A stretch of 64,000 nt of DNA from an uncultured Oscillospiraceae bacterium (GCA_905233385.1 CAJOEH010000005.1:37211-101210), one strand, 5' to 3'; shown: positions 29,395-38,527, numbered from the stretch's first letter. The notes: generated by a model from the letters alone, not told the origin. Numbers and translations are program-made.

Positions 29395-31098
29395 ATGGCG
29401 CTCTCCTCCTCCGCCCCCTGGCTCAATTTCTACGGCAATATGCCGAAGACCATAGACTATCCCCGTCTGACGATCTATCAGCTCGTCGCGCAGACCGGAA
29501 AAGAATACCCCGATCTGACCGCCTACGAGTTTATGAACCGTCCGACGACCTACGCGGAGTTTCTCGCCCGCGTCGACCGAGCGGCGAAGGCGCTCTACGC
29601 CCTCGGCATCCGCAAGGGCGACCGCGTGACGATCTGTATGCCCAACACGCCGCAGTCCGTCGACTGCTTCTACGCTCTCAACCGGATCGGCGCGGTCTCC
29701 AACATGATCCATCCGCTTTCCGCGACGGAGGAGATCACGTTCTATCTCAACATCTCCAAAAGCAAGGCGATCCTGACGCTGGACCGCTTCTACGGCAAAG
29801 TGCGCGCGGCGATCGGCAAGTCCGAATTAAAGCCGCGGCTTCTGATCGCGAAGATCCAGGACGAGCTCAGCCTTCCGCTGAAGATCGGCTTCAATCTGAC
29901 GGAAGCGCGGAAGTATCCGAAGCTGCCGAAGGACGACAGCTACATGCTCTGGACGGACATGCTGAAGCAGGCCGCCGCCGAGCTTCCGGTGGACGACGGC
30001 GCGGCTTCCGACTGCGCCAGCATCCTCTACTCCGGCGGCACGACCGGAACGACCAAGGGCATCTGCCTTTCGAGCTACAATTTCAACGCCCTCGCGCTCC
30101 AGACGATCGCCGCGAGCGGCTGCGATAATCTCGCCGGCTCCAGCATGCTTTCCGTCATGCCGATCTTCCACGGTTTCGGTCTCGGCATCGGCATCCACAC
30201 CGCGCTGGTCGGCGGCGCGAAATGCATCCTGGTTCCGAATTTCAGCATCAAGATCTACGCCGATCTGCTGCGCAAGAAGCACCCGAACTTCATTCCCGGC
30301 GTTCCGACGCTCTTCGAGGCCCTCCTGCGCACGAAGGATCTGGACGATCTGGACATGTCCTTCCTGCGCGGCGTGTTCAGCGGCGGCGATTCGCTGTCCG
30401 TTGAGCTTAAGCACAAGGTCGACGCCTTCCTCAAGGCGCACGGCGCGACCGTGCAGATCCGCGAGGGCTACGGCACGACCGAATGCGTCACCGCCTGCTG
30501 CCTGACGCCCATCGACTACGCGCGCGACGGCTCCATCGGCGTTCCCTTCCCGGACACCTTCTTCAAGATCGTCAAGGTCGGTACGCAGGAAGAGCTTGAG
30601 CCCGAGGAAGAGGGCGAGATCTGCATCTCCGGCCCGAGCGTCATGCTCGGCTATCTGGACAATCCCGAAGAGACCGCGCAGACCCTGCGCCGCCATCACG
30701 ACGGCCGGATCTGGCTGCACACCGGCGACCTCGGCAAGATGGACGCGGACGGTTTCGTCTATTTCCGCCAGCGGATCAAGCGCATGATCATCACGTCCGG
30801 CTACAACGTCTATCCCAGCCAGCTCGAGAACATCATCGACGGCCACGACAAGGTGCTGCTCTCCTGCGTCATCGGCGTCAAGGACTCCTACAAAATGCAG
30901 AAAATCAAGGCGTTTGTCGTCCTGCGGCCCGGCTTCACTCCCGGCGAGGCAGTCAAGCAGGAGCTGCTCGACTACTGCCGCGAACGGATCGCGAAATACG
31001 CCATGCCCTATGATATCGAATTCCGCGACGAGCTGCCGAAGACCCTGGTCGGCAAGGTCGCCTACCGTGTTCTCGAGGAGGAGGAAGCGGCAAAATGA
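29395..31098 (+). CDS. AMP-forming acyl-CoA synthetase/acid-CoA ligase
   Basis: Activates a carboxylic acid through an acyl-adenylate to a CoA thioester. It has the P-loop-like motif YSGGTTGTTKG near residue 212, the GYGTTE motif, HTGDLGKMDADGF, and the C-terminal lysine in PKTLVGKVAYR (near 555). The 567-residue length is typical. The substrate is not obvious; a fatty or aromatic acid is possible. I chose the ATG at 29395 after GGGAG; an upstream ATG lacks such a site. The stop overlaps the next gene by 4 bases. Confidence 0.9.
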   Translation: MALSSSAPWLNFYGNMPKTIDYPRLTIYQLVAQTGKEYPDLTAYEFMNRPTTYAEFLARVDRAAKALYALGIRKGDRVTICMPNTPQSVDCFYALNRIGAVSNMIHPLSATEEITFYLNISKSKAILTLDRFYGKVRAAIGKSELKPRLLIAKIQDELSLPLKIGFNLTEARKYPKLPKDDSYMLWTDMLKQAAAELPVDDGAASDCASILYSGGTTGTTKGICLSSYNFNALALQTIAASGCDNLAGSSMLSVMPIFHGFGLGIGIHTALVGGAKCILVPNFSIKIYADLLRKKHPNFIPGVPTLFEALLRTKDLDDLDMSFLRGVFSGGDSLSVELKHKVDAFLKAHGATVQIREGYGTTECVTACCLTPIDYARDGSIGVPFPDTFFKIVKVGTQEELEPEEEGEICISGPSVMLGYLDNPEETAQTLRRHHDGRIWLHTGDLGKMDADGFVYFRQRIKRMIITSGYNVYPSQLENIIDGHDKVLLSCVIGVKDSYKMQKIKAFVVLRPGFTPGEAVKQELLDYCRERIAKYAMPYDIEFRDELPKTLVGKVAYRVLEEEEAAK

Positions 31099-31802
31099 CG
31101 AAAAAGCGCGTCTGGGAGCTGGACGCAGTCCGCGGGATCTGTATCCTCGGCATGATCGTCGTGCATCTGTTTTACGATCTTACCGCCATCGGCGGGAAGT
31201 CTCTCGATCTGCCGGGCTGGTTCCATCTGATCCGCCAGTACGGACACATTCTGTTCGTCCTGATTTCCGGCATCTGCGCGACGCTGTCCGGCAATTCGCC
31301 GCTCAAGCGCGGGCTCGTCGTCTTTGCCAGCGGCCTTCTGGTCACCTACGTGACCATGTTCATGGAGCAGCTTTTCGGCTTCAAAGATCTGCACGTCTGG
31401 TTCGGCATCCTCCATATGATCGGCCTGTGCATGATCCTCTACACGCTCTTCCGCAAGCTCCCGTTTTGGGCGCTCGCGCTGTTCGGCGCGGCCTTCCTCG
31501 CGCTCGGCTTCTGGATGCAGACGCGCACGGTTTCCGTGGATTACCTCTTCCCGCTCGGCCTGCGCTCGGCGAACTTCTACGTCGGCAGCGACTACTTTGC
31601 GCTCTTCCCGGGCTTCGGCTGGTTCCTGATCGGCGCGGCCATCGGCAAGACTGCCTACCGCCGGAAGGAAAGCCTGCTCCCGAAAGTGAACGCCGACTTT
31701 TTCCTCCTGCGCGGTCTGCGCTTCGTCGGCAGGTACTCCCTGTGGTTTTACCTGCTGCATCAGCCGGTTCTGTTTGCGATCGTATTCCTGTTTGTCCTGT
31801 AA
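31095..31802 (+). CDS. DUF1624/heparan-alpha-glucosaminide N-acetyltransferase-like membrane protein
   Basis: An integral membrane protein of 235 residues with about seven membrane helices. The start KRVWELDAVRGICILGMIVVH and the HVWFGILHMIGL block match the DUF1624/HGSNAT-catalytic acyltransferase fold, in which the aspartate-arginine and histidine residues are conserved. It likely moves an acyl group across the membrane to a sugar or lipid. Overlap with the acyl-CoA synthetase gene (ATGA) suggests the synthetase supplies the acyl-CoA donor; that link is inference. Confidence 0.85.
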   Translation: MTKKRVWELDAVRGICILGMIVVHLFYDLTAIGGKSLDLPGWFHLIRQYGHILFVLISGICATLSGNSPLKRGLVVFASGLLVTYVTMFMEQLFGFKDLHVWFGILHMIGLCMILYTLFRKLPFWALALFGAAFLALGFWMQTRTVSVDYLFPLGLRSANFYVGSDYFALFPGFGWFLIGAAIGKTAYRRKESLLPKVNADFFLLRGLRFVGRYSLWFYLLHQPVLFAIVFLFVL

Positions 31803-31847
31803 CGGAGTCCGCCGCGCATTTTTATGCAAAAAACTGCAAAAAAATTC

Positions 31848-31876
31848 TTGACAATTAAATAATCTGACAGTATAGT
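31848..31876 (+). promoter_or_regulatory. Sigma-A promoter upstream of the small membrane protein and liv operon
   Basis: Perfect TTGACA (31848-31853), 17-base spacer and TATAGT (31871-31876). It is the last recognisable promoter before livJ. Confidence 0.8.
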
Positions 31877-31918
31877 GGTAAAAAATCAAAAGCAGACTGT
31901 GCAGAAAGGAGCCGCGTG

Positions 31919-32122
31919 ATGGAAAAATCGTTCCGGAAACCTGCGGTCTCCACGTGCGCGTCTGCCTCGGATGCGTGCTTTGCTGCGGCTGTCTGCCTGA
32001 TCATGATGGGTGCCATTTCCGTGGTATCCATCATTTTGCTTACAGGGGGCCTTTTGCTCGGCGTATCCCTTCTGATTCCCGTTATTGAAAACCGCTCCCG
32101 AAAGCGCGCGACGGCTGCATAA
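31919..32122 (+). CDS. Small hydrophobic protein, unknown function
   Basis: A 67-residue product with one or two membrane helices spanning roughly residues 20-56, a run rich in I, L and V, and a basic C-terminus (NRSRKRATAA). AGGAG lies 7 bases before the ATG, so translation is likely. A consensus promoter stands directly upstream and a strong terminator begins 18 bases after the stop. It may be an independent small membrane protein or the leader of the liv operon downstream. I do not recognise it. Confidence 0.6.
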   Translation: MEKSFRKPAVSTCASASDACFAAAVCLIMMGAISVVSIILLTGGLLLGVSLLIPVIENRSRKRATAA

Positions 32123-32140
32123 AGATAAGCGGAAACTTAT

Positions 32141-32173
32141 CCGGCCTCGTCCTTTCGACGCAGGCCGGTTTTT
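32141..32173 (+). terminator. Terminator or attenuator between the small ORF and livJ
   Basis: Stem CCGGCCT / AGGCCGG extended by CGTC / GACG with one bulged base, followed by five T. A second small stem GATAAG / CTTATC (32124-32141) shares its last base with it. Because I see no promoter between here and livJ, read-through may control the importer. Confidence 0.8.
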
Positions 32174-32207
32174 ATATGCAAAACCAATTACAAAGGAGAA
32201 AATGAAA

Positions 32208-33413
32208 ATGAAAAAGTTTGTATCCCTCGCACTCGTTCTGGTCCTCGTGATCAGCCTGTTCGCAGCCTGCGGCTCCGACAACGGTTCCGGCGAGGCTGAC
32301 GGCGTTTCCGTCTTCAAGCTCGGCGGCATCGGCCCCCTGACCGGCGGCGCGGCCATCTACGGCACCGCTGCGAAGAACGGCGCTGAGATCGCCGTTGCAG
32401 AGATCAACGCCCTCGGCGGCAGCATTCAGTTCGATCTTCGCTACGAAGACGACGCGCACGACGCGGAAAAGTCTGTCAACGCGTACAACACCCTGAAGGA
32501 CTGGGGCATGCAGATCTTCCTCGGCTCCGTCACTTCCACGCCCTGCGTCGCGACCTCCGCGGAATCCTGCAATGACAACATCTTCACCCTGACCCCGTCC
32601 GCTTCCTCCACCGACGTTCTCGGCGGCGTTGCCAACCCTCTGACCGGCACGATCGACGTGGAGCGCAAGGGCAACACCTTCCAGATGTGCTTCATGGATC
32701 CGAACCAGGGTCTCGCTTCCGCGAACTACATCGCGGAGAACAACCTCGGCTCCAAGATCGCCGTCATCTACAAGAACGACGACGTTTACTCCACCGGCGT
32801 TTACTTCTCCTTCAAGGCGCAGGCGGATGAGCTCGGTCTGGACATCGTTTCCACCACGACCTTCACCGAGAGCAGCCAGACCGACTTCAGCGTGCAGATT
32901 GCCGACGCGAAGGACAACGGCGCCGACCTCATCTTCATGCCGATGTACTACACTCCGGCTTCCCTGATCTTCACGCAGGCGAACGCCATCGGCTACAAGC
33001 CCGCTTACTTCGGCATTGACGGCATGGACGGCATCCTGACCGTGGAAGGCTTCGACACCTCCCTGGCGGAGGGCGTCATGCTCCTGACCCCGTTCAACGC
33101 GGACGCGCAGGACGAGAAGACCCAGAACTTCGTCGCCGCCTATCAGGAAAAGTACGGCGAGATCCCCAACCAGTTCGCCGCGGACGGCTATGACTGCGTC
33201 TACGCCATCTACGAGGCGCTGACCGCGCTGAACGCCACCGCCGACATGAGCGCGAGCGAGCTGTGCGACGCGCTGGTCGCCAAGTTCACCGACGGCAGCT
33301 TCTCCTTCAACGGCCTGACCGGCGACAACATGACCTGGGACGAGACCGGCGCGGTCAACAAGACCCCGAAGGGCATGGTCATTGAAAACGGCGCGTACGT
33401 CGGCCTGAACTAA
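32208..33413 (+). CDS. livJ: Branched-chain amino-acid ABC transporter substrate-binding lipoprotein
   Basis: Extracellular ligand-binding component. The signal peptide ends in the lipobox LFAACG, so it is lipid-anchored. The mature protein has the type I periplasmic-binding fold of the Leu/Ile/Val family (GGIGPLTGGAAIYGTAAKNG, then NYIAENNLGSKIAVIY). The ATG at 32208 has AGGAG at a 9-base spacing; an ATG two codons upstream is too close to it. It is first in a five-gene importer operon. The ligand could be another small amino acid or amide, as these families overlap. Confidence 0.94.
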   Translation: MKKFVSLALVLVLVISLFAACGSDNGSGEADGVSVFKLGGIGPLTGGAAIYGTAAKNGAEIAVAEINALGGSIQFDLRYEDDAHDAEKSVNAYNTLKDWGMQIFLGSVTSTPCVATSAESCNDNIFTLTPSASSTDVLGGVANPLTGTIDVERKGNTFQMCFMDPNQGLASANYIAENNLGSKIAVIYKNDDVYSTGVYFSFKAQADELGLDIVSTTTFTESSQTDFSVQIADAKDNGADLIFMPMYYTPASLIFTQANAIGYKPAYFGIDGMDGILTVEGFDTSLAEGVMLLTPFNADAQDEKTQNFVAAYQEKYGEIPNQFAADGYDCVYAIYEALTALNATADMSASELCDALVAKFTDGSFSFNGLTGDNMTWDETGAVNKTPKGMVIENGAYVGLN

Positions 33414-33462
33414 GCATACCGTTTGCCGCACAGCACGGCTTTTGCCTGTGCCGCGGCCTCTA

Positions 33463-33491
33463 CCGAAGAGCGGCTTACGCCGCTCTTTCGG
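33463..33491 (+). other. Intercistronic hairpin between livJ and livH
   Basis: Stem CCGAAGAGCGGC / GCCGCTCTTTCGG with a 4-base loop and one bulged T, without a T-tract. Such structures after binding-protein genes commonly stabilise the upstream mRNA segment and raise its level over the permease genes; that role is inferred here. A weaker GC-rich inverted repeat precedes it (33425-33457). Confidence 0.55.
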
Positions 33492-33514
33492 CTTGAATAC
33501 CACCCGAAAGAGAG

Positions 33515-34417
33515 ATGATCTTCTTGGGCTTTCTTGACAATCTGATTCACGGCATCAGCCTCGGCAGTATCTACGCGATCATTGCTCTGGGCTACTCGAT
33601 GGTCTACGGAATTGCCAAAATGCTCAATTTCGCGCACGGCGACGTGATCATGGTCGGCGCATATATCAGCTACTACGCGGTCAGCTCGGTGACCGGCTGT
33701 TTCGGTCTGCATCCGGCGCTCGGTCTGCTGCTGTCCGTTTCGATCTGCACCCTGCTGGGTGTTACGATCGAATTCCTCGCCTACCGTCCGCTGCGCAAAG
33801 CGCCGTCGCTCGCGGTCCTGATCACCGCGATCGGTATCAGCTACTTTCTGCAGAACGCGGCGCAGCTGATCTGCGGCTCGAGCACGAAGTTCTTCCCCTA
33901 CGTGGAATTCTTCCACAACAAGCTCTTCACCGTGGGCGAGCTTTCCGTTTCTTTGACCACGATCGTTACGATCGCCGCCTGTATCGTCATCATGATCGGT
34001 CTGACCCTGTTTACCGGCAAGACCAAGACCGGCAAGGCGATGCGCGCCTGCGCCGAAGATAAGGGCGCGGCGCAGCTCATGGGCATTAACGTCAACAAGA
34101 CGATCTCGATCACCTTCGCCATCGGCTCCGCGCTGGCGGCGATCGCCGGCATCCTGTTCGGCTGCGCCTATCCGTCCCTCTCGCCGACCCTCGGCTCCAT
34201 GCCGGGCATCAAAGCCTTCACGGCGGCGGTCTTCGGCGGCATCGGCTCGATCCCCGGCGCGCTGCTCGGCGGCATCCTGCTCGGCATCATCGAAAACCTC
34301 GCGAAAGGCTATATCTCGACGGAGCTGTCCGACGCGATCGTATTCGCCGTCCTGATCATCGTTCTTCTTGTCAAGCCGACCGGTCTGCTCGGCAAGAAGA
34401 TCCACGAGAAAGTGTAA
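33515..34417 (+). CDS. livH: Branched-chain amino-acid ABC transporter permease LivH
   Basis: Membrane permease, 300 residues, about eight membrane helices. It starts MIFLGFLDNLIHGISLGSIY, with the LivH-type ALGYSMVYGIAKMLNFAHGD motif and the conserved GGIGSIPGALLGG loop near the C-terminus that contacts the ATPases. It is followed 10 bases later by livM. Confidence 0.95.
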   Translation: MIFLGFLDNLIHGISLGSIYAIIALGYSMVYGIAKMLNFAHGDVIMVGAYISYYAVSSVTGCFGLHPALGLLLSVSICTLLGVTIEFLAYRPLRKAPSLAVLITAIGISYFLQNAAQLICGSSTKFFPYVEFFHNKLFTVGELSVSLTTIVTIAACIVIMIGLTLFTGKTKTGKAMRACAEDKGAAQLMGINVNKTISITFAIGSALAAIAGILFGCAYPSLSPTLGSMPGIKAFTAAVFGGIGSIPGALLGGILLGIIENLAKGYISTELSDAIVFAVLIIVLLVKPTGLLGKKIHEKV

Positions 34418-34427
34418 GGTGGCGGAT

Positions 34428-35528
34428 ATGAAGAAACTGTTCAAAAAGAAATCGACCCGCACGAGCTTCATCACTTACGCCGTCGTCGTCGCGGTCTTCC
34501 TCTATCTCCAGATCAGAAACGCAACCGGCGGTCTATCCTCGACCATGGCCGGTCAGCTCGTTCCGATCTGCGCCTGGAGCATCATGGCGCTGTCGCTGAA
34601 CCTGACGGTCGGCGTCCTGGGCGAGCTCTCCCTCGGTCACGCGGGCTTTATGAGCATCGGCGCCTTCACCGGCGCGATCACCGCCGCCGTGATCCGCTTC
34701 CAGTCCGGCGGCGCTGCCGGCGGCGCGCTGACGCTGATCGCCTCCGTCGCGGTCGGCGCGGTCTTTGCCGGGATCGCCGGCGTGCTGATCGGAATTCCCG
34801 TGCTTCGTCTGAAGGGCGACTATCTTGCGATCGTCACGCTCGCTTTCGGCGAGATCATCCGCGCGCTGATCAACGTCTTTTACGTCGGCATTGACAAAAA
34901 CGGCCTGCATATCAGCTTCCTGAACACGGAGAACCTCTCGCTGGACGCGGGCGGCAAGCTGATCCTGAACGGCGCCAGCGGCATCAGCGGCATTCAGAAG
35001 ATCTCGACCTTCTTCGCCGGATTCGTGCTGATCATGCTGTGCCTGATCGTGATCTTCAACTTTGTCAACAGCCGCTCCGGCCGTGCTGTCATGGCGATCC
35101 GCGACAACCGCATCGCGGTCGACTCGATCGGCATCCCCGCCACGCGCTACAAGCTGCTCGCCTTCGTGATCTCCGCGACCCTCGCGGGCATGGGCGGCGC
35201 GCTCTTCGCCCTCGGGCAGAACTCCATCGTCGCGTCGAAGTTCGACTTCAACACCTCGATCCTGATCCTCGTCTTCGTCGTGCTCGGCTCGCAGGGCAAT
35301 ATGCTCGGCTCCATCATCGCGGCTTCCGTCCTGACCGTGCTCCCCGAACTGCCGTTCATGCGCGGCTTCAAGGATTACCGGATGCTGATCTACGCGATCA
35401 TTCTGATCCTCGTTATGATCTTCAAGAACAATCCGACGCTCAAGCGCTTTATGCAGAAGCTCTTCCCCTTTGCGGAGCTGAAAAAGCGTTTTGCGAAGAA
35501 AGCCGAGGGAGGTGGGAACGATGGCTGA
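34428..35528 (+). CDS. livM: Branched-chain amino-acid ABC transporter permease LivM
   Basis: Second permease, 366 residues. A basic N-terminus (MKKLFKKKSTRTS) is followed by about nine membrane helices, the motif LSLGHAGFMSIGAFTGA and the RGDYLAI-like LKGDYLAIVTLAFGEIIR block. AAGGTGG lies just upstream of the chosen ATG. Its end overlaps livG by 8 bases. Confidence 0.95.
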   Translation: MKKLFKKKSTRTSFITYAVVVAVFLYLQIRNATGGLSSTMAGQLVPICAWSIMALSLNLTVGVLGELSLGHAGFMSIGAFTGAITAAVIRFQSGGAAGGALTLIASVAVGAVFAGIAGVLIGIPVLRLKGDYLAIVTLAFGEIIRALINVFYVGIDKNGLHISFLNTENLSLDAGGKLILNGASGISGIQKISTFFAGFVLIMLCLIVIFNFVNSRSGRAVMAIRDNRIAVDSIGIPATRYKLLAFVISATLAGMGGALFALGQNSIVASKFDFNTSILILVFVVLGSQGNMLGSIIAASVLTVLPELPFMRGFKDYRMLIYAIILILVMIFKNNPTLKRFMQKLFPFAELKKRFAKKAEGGGNDG

Positions 35529-36375
35529 TCTGAAAAACTTCCAAAAAGGCAAGATGGTCGAGTTCCCCAGCCGCTCCATCGTTCCGGAACGCGACGTGAA
35601 CAAGACGCCGATCCTGGAGTGCATCCACCTTGGCATCGACTTCGGCGGCCTGCGCGCCGTCGACGACTTCAACCTCACCATCGGCCAGACGGAAATCGCC
35701 GGTCTGATCGGTCCGAACGGCGCGGGCAAGACCACGGTCTTCAATATGCTGACCGGCGTTTATCCCCCCACGCGCGGCACGATCGTCGTCAACGGTATGC
35801 CGATCGTCGGCAAGTCCACAGCGCAGATCAACCGCATGGGCATCGGCCGCACCTTCCAGAACATCCGTCTGTTCGGCAACCTCTCCGTGGAGGACAACGT
35901 CAAGATTGCCCTGCACAATTCCATGCACTATTCCCTCTTTGAGGCGATCTTCCGTCTGCCCCGCTACTGGAAAGAGGAAAAGAAAGCGCACGAACGCGCG
36001 CTGGAATTGCTCTCCATTTTCAATATGGAGCATATGGCCGGCTGGCAGGCGGGCTCTCTCCCCTACGGCGCGCAGCGCCGGCTGGAGATCGTCCGTGCGC
36101 TGGCGACCGAGCCGAAGCTCATCCTTCTGGACGAGCCGGCAGCCGGCATGAACCCCAGCGAAACGACCGACCTGATGGAGAACATCGTGAAGATCCGCGA
36201 CGATTTCCAGATCGCCGTCCTGCTGATCGAGCACGATATGAATCTCGTCATGGGCATCTGCGAGGGCATCTGCGTGCTGAACTTCGGCCAGGTCATCGCC
36301 AAGGGCACCGCCGAACAGATCCAGGCGAATCCCGCCGTCATCGAGGCGTATCTCGGAAAACAGGAGGCGCAGTAA
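35521..36375 (+). CDS. livG: Branched-chain amino-acid ABC transporter ATP-binding protein LivG
   Basis: First ATPase of the importer, 284 residues. It has Walker A GPNGAGKTT, the LivG-type long insert after GRTFQNIRLF, the signature region LPYGAQRRLEIVRALA, and Walker B LILLDEPAAGMNP. A non-conserved extension of about 30 residues precedes the ABC domain (LKNFQKGKMVEFPSRS). The start ATG is preceded by GGGAGGTGG and overlaps livM. Confidence 0.95.
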   Translation: MADLKNFQKGKMVEFPSRSIVPERDVNKTPILECIHLGIDFGGLRAVDDFNLTIGQTEIAGLIGPNGAGKTTVFNMLTGVYPPTRGTIVVNGMPIVGKSTAQINRMGIGRTFQNIRLFGNLSVEDNVKIALHNSMHYSLFEAIFRLPRYWKEEKKAHERALELLSIFNMEHMAGWQAGSLPYGAQRRLEIVRALATEPKLILLDEPAAGMNPSETTDLMENIVKIRDDFQIAVLLIEHDMNLVMGICEGICVLNFGQVIAKGTAEQIQANPAVIEAYLGKQEAQ

Positions 36376-36376
36376 G

Positions 36377-37090
36377 ATGGAAGAAGTACTCCAAGTCGAA
36401 AACATCAACGTATATTACGGCGCCATCCACGCGATCAAGAACGTGTCCTTCACCGTCAATCAGGGCGAGATCGTCACACTGATCGGCGCGAACGGCGCGG
36501 GCAAGACCACGACGCTGAACACGATCGCAGGTCTGCTGCGCTCCACCACGGGCGCGATCCGCTTTCTCGGCAAGCCGATCAGCGGACTGCCGGCGCACAA
36601 GACCGTTGCGGAAGGCCTCGCCCTTGTTCCCGAAGGCAGACGGATCTTCCTCCAGCTGACCGTGCAGGAAAACCTTGAAATGGGCGCTTTCACGCGGAAG
36701 GACCCTGTGGAAAAAGAAGAAAGCCTCGAGCGCGTCTTCTCGTATTTCCCGCGCCTGAAGGAACGCCGCAAGCAGATCGGCGGCACGCTCTCCGGCGGCG
36801 AACAGCAGATGCTCGCCATGGGCAGAGCGCTGATGTCCTCTCCGCGTCTGATGATGCTGGACGAGCCGTCGATGGGTCTCGCGCCGATCCTGGTGGAGCA
36901 GATCTTCGAGATTATCCACACCCTCCACGCGGCCGGCACGACGATCCTCCTTGTGGAGCAAAACGCGAGCAAGGCGCTCTCCGTCGCCGACCGCGCGTAC
37001 GTCATGGAGACCGGCAGGATCACCCTCTCGGGCACCGGCGCGGAGCTGGCGCAGAGCGACGAGGTCAAAAAAGCCTATCTCGGCGGTTAA
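36377..37090 (+). CDS. livF: Branched-chain amino-acid ABC transporter ATP-binding protein LivF
   Basis: Second ATPase, 237 residues, one base after livG. Walker A GANGAGKTT, signature LSGGEQQMLAMGRALM, Walker B LMMLDEPSMGLAP, H-loop LLVEQNAS. It completes the LivJHMGF set, so the importer is intact. Confidence 0.95.
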   Translation: MEEVLQVENINVYYGAIHAIKNVSFTVNQGEIVTLIGANGAGKTTTLNTIAGLLRSTTGAIRFLGKPISGLPAHKTVAEGLALVPEGRRIFLQLTVQENLEMGAFTRKDPVEKEESLERVFSYFPRLKERRKQIGGTLSGGEQQMLAMGRALMSSPRLMMLDEPSMGLAPILVEQIFEIIHTLHAAGTTILLVEQNASKALSVADRAYVMETGRITLSGTGAELAQSDEVKKAYLGG

Positions 37091-37104
37091 AAACCTACGA
37101 TACA

Positions 37105-37144
37105 GCAAGGCTCTTCTCCGAAATGGAGAAGGGTCTTGTTGCAT
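37105..37144 (+). terminator. Probable terminator of the liv operon
   Basis: An AAGGCTCTTCTCC / GGAGAAGGGTCTT hairpin with loop GAAAT lies 15 bases after livF, followed by an imperfect T-tract (GTTGCATTTT). The T-tract overlaps the -35 of the next promoter. Confidence 0.6.
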
Positions 37145-37167
37145 TTTGGAATATTAAGGGTTATACT
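37139..37167 (+). promoter_or_regulatory. Promoter of the O-antigen-ligase-like gene
   Basis: TTGCAT (37139-37144) and TATACT (37162-37167) with a 17-base spacer; both hexamers are identical to those of the ribU promoter. Confidence 0.65.
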
Positions 37168-37187
37168 GGAGAAAAGGCGGTGATACC

Positions 37188-38525
37188 ATGAGCGACCGTT
37201 TGAAAAAACCGTATCAGATCGCGACGTCGGTCTACGTTGCTTTGATCTTTTCCGTGTTTCTTCTGTTCTTTGATAAAAACGGGCTTGCCGCGATCTCCGC
37301 GGCGAAGCTCTCCTGCTACTACGCGCTCACGCTCTGCTATTTCGCCGCGATCCTCGTGCTGTTTGTCGCGCACGTTTTCCGGCAAAAGCTGACGTGGCGA
37401 CAGCTCCGTTCCGATCTGAAAAGCACGCCGGCTGCCGCGTGGCTGATCCTGCTCTATCTGCTCTTTACGGTTGTTTCCGCCTGTCTTTCCGCGTATGACA
37501 CGGTCTGGCTCGGCGGCGGCCGCCGCGAGGGCGTGCTGACGATCTCCCTGTACTGTCTGTCGTTCTTCCTGATCAGCAGATTCTACCGCCCCGCGCGCCT
37601 GCATCTGTATCTCTTCGCGGCTGCGGCGGCAGGCTTCTGCGTCGTCTGCATTTTCCAAAAAATCGACAGCAACATTTTCGGGCTCTATCCCCTCGCCGAC
37701 GGCATGACCTGCGCGGATTTCAACGTCAACTTCATCGGAACGATCGGCAACGTCGACTTTGCGGCGGCCTTCCTCTGCGTCGCGATCCCGATCTTCTGGT
37801 GCGGCATCCTGCGGCTCAAGGACACGCGGCGGTTCCTTTTGTTCCTTCCCCTGCTGCTCTGTCTGTACGTCCTCGTGCGGATCAACGTCGCCGCCGGCTA
37901 CGTCGGCGTGTGCCTCGGAACGCTGCTGTCCCTGCCCGTCGTTCTGCCCTGCGACAGGAAGGCGCGGCTCGTCCTCTATGCGGCAGTCGCCGCGCTCCTC
38001 GCCGCTGCCCTGATCGTACTGTATTTTTACAAAGCGCCGCAGAAGGATCTGCGCGAGCTGCACAACATCCTGCACGGAAAGATCAAGGACTCCTACGGCT
38101 CCGGCAGGGTCTATATCTGGCGCACGACGATCAGCGCCGTGCCGGATCATCTCTGGCTCGGCACGGGGCCGGACACCCTGTCAAAGGCGGACTTCGCGAG
38201 GCAGGAGGTCTACGCCGCGAACGGCGCGTTCCAGTATATTCGGAGCTATGACGCGGCGCACAACGAGTATCTGACGATCCTCTACCATCAGGGGGTTTTC
38301 GCGCTGCTCGCCTATCTGGGCGCGCTGGGCGTCGCGCTGGCGCAGTGGGTGCGAAAAGCAAACAAGAACACCGTCGCCGCGATCGCCGGCGCCGCCGTTC
38401 TGTGCTACTGCATGCAGGCGTTTTTCGGCATCAGTCAGTTGATCACTTCCCCCTTCTTCTGGTGCGTCTTCGGCGTACTGGTGAACGCGGTTTCCGTCAA
38501 AAACGAGGCGAATCCCCGCCGGTAA
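37188..38525 (+). CDS. O-antigen ligase/Wzy-type polymerase family membrane protein
   Basis: A 445-residue membrane protein with about ten to twelve helices and a periplasmic-type loop (GRVYIWRTTISAVPDHLWLGTGPDTL, then DAAHNEYL). That loop marks the Wzy_C/O-antigen-ligase fold, whose conserved Arg and His are visible. It probably polymerises or transfers a surface glycan. AAAGGCGG lies before the ATG. No glycosyltransferase cluster is next to it, so the glycan is unknown. Confidence 0.85.
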   Translation: MSDRLKKPYQIATSVYVALIFSVFLLFFDKNGLAAISAAKLSCYYALTLCYFAAILVLFVAHVFRQKLTWRQLRSDLKSTPAAAWLILLYLLFTVVSACLSAYDTVWLGGGRREGVLTISLYCLSFFLISRFYRPARLHLYLFAAAAAGFCVVCIFQKIDSNIFGLYPLADGMTCADFNVNFIGTIGNVDFAAAFLCVAIPIFWCGILRLKDTRRFLLFLPLLLCLYVLVRINVAAGYVGVCLGTLLSLPVVLPCDRKARLVLYAAVAALLAAALIVLYFYKAPQKDLRELHNILHGKIKDSYGSGRVYIWRTTISAVPDHLWLGTGPDTLSKADFARQEVYAANGAFQYIRSYDAAHNEYLTILYHQGVFALLAYLGALGVALAQWVRKANKNTVAAIAGAAVLCYCMQAFFGISQLITSPFFWCVFGVLVNAVSVKNEANPRR

Positions 38526-38527
38526 AA

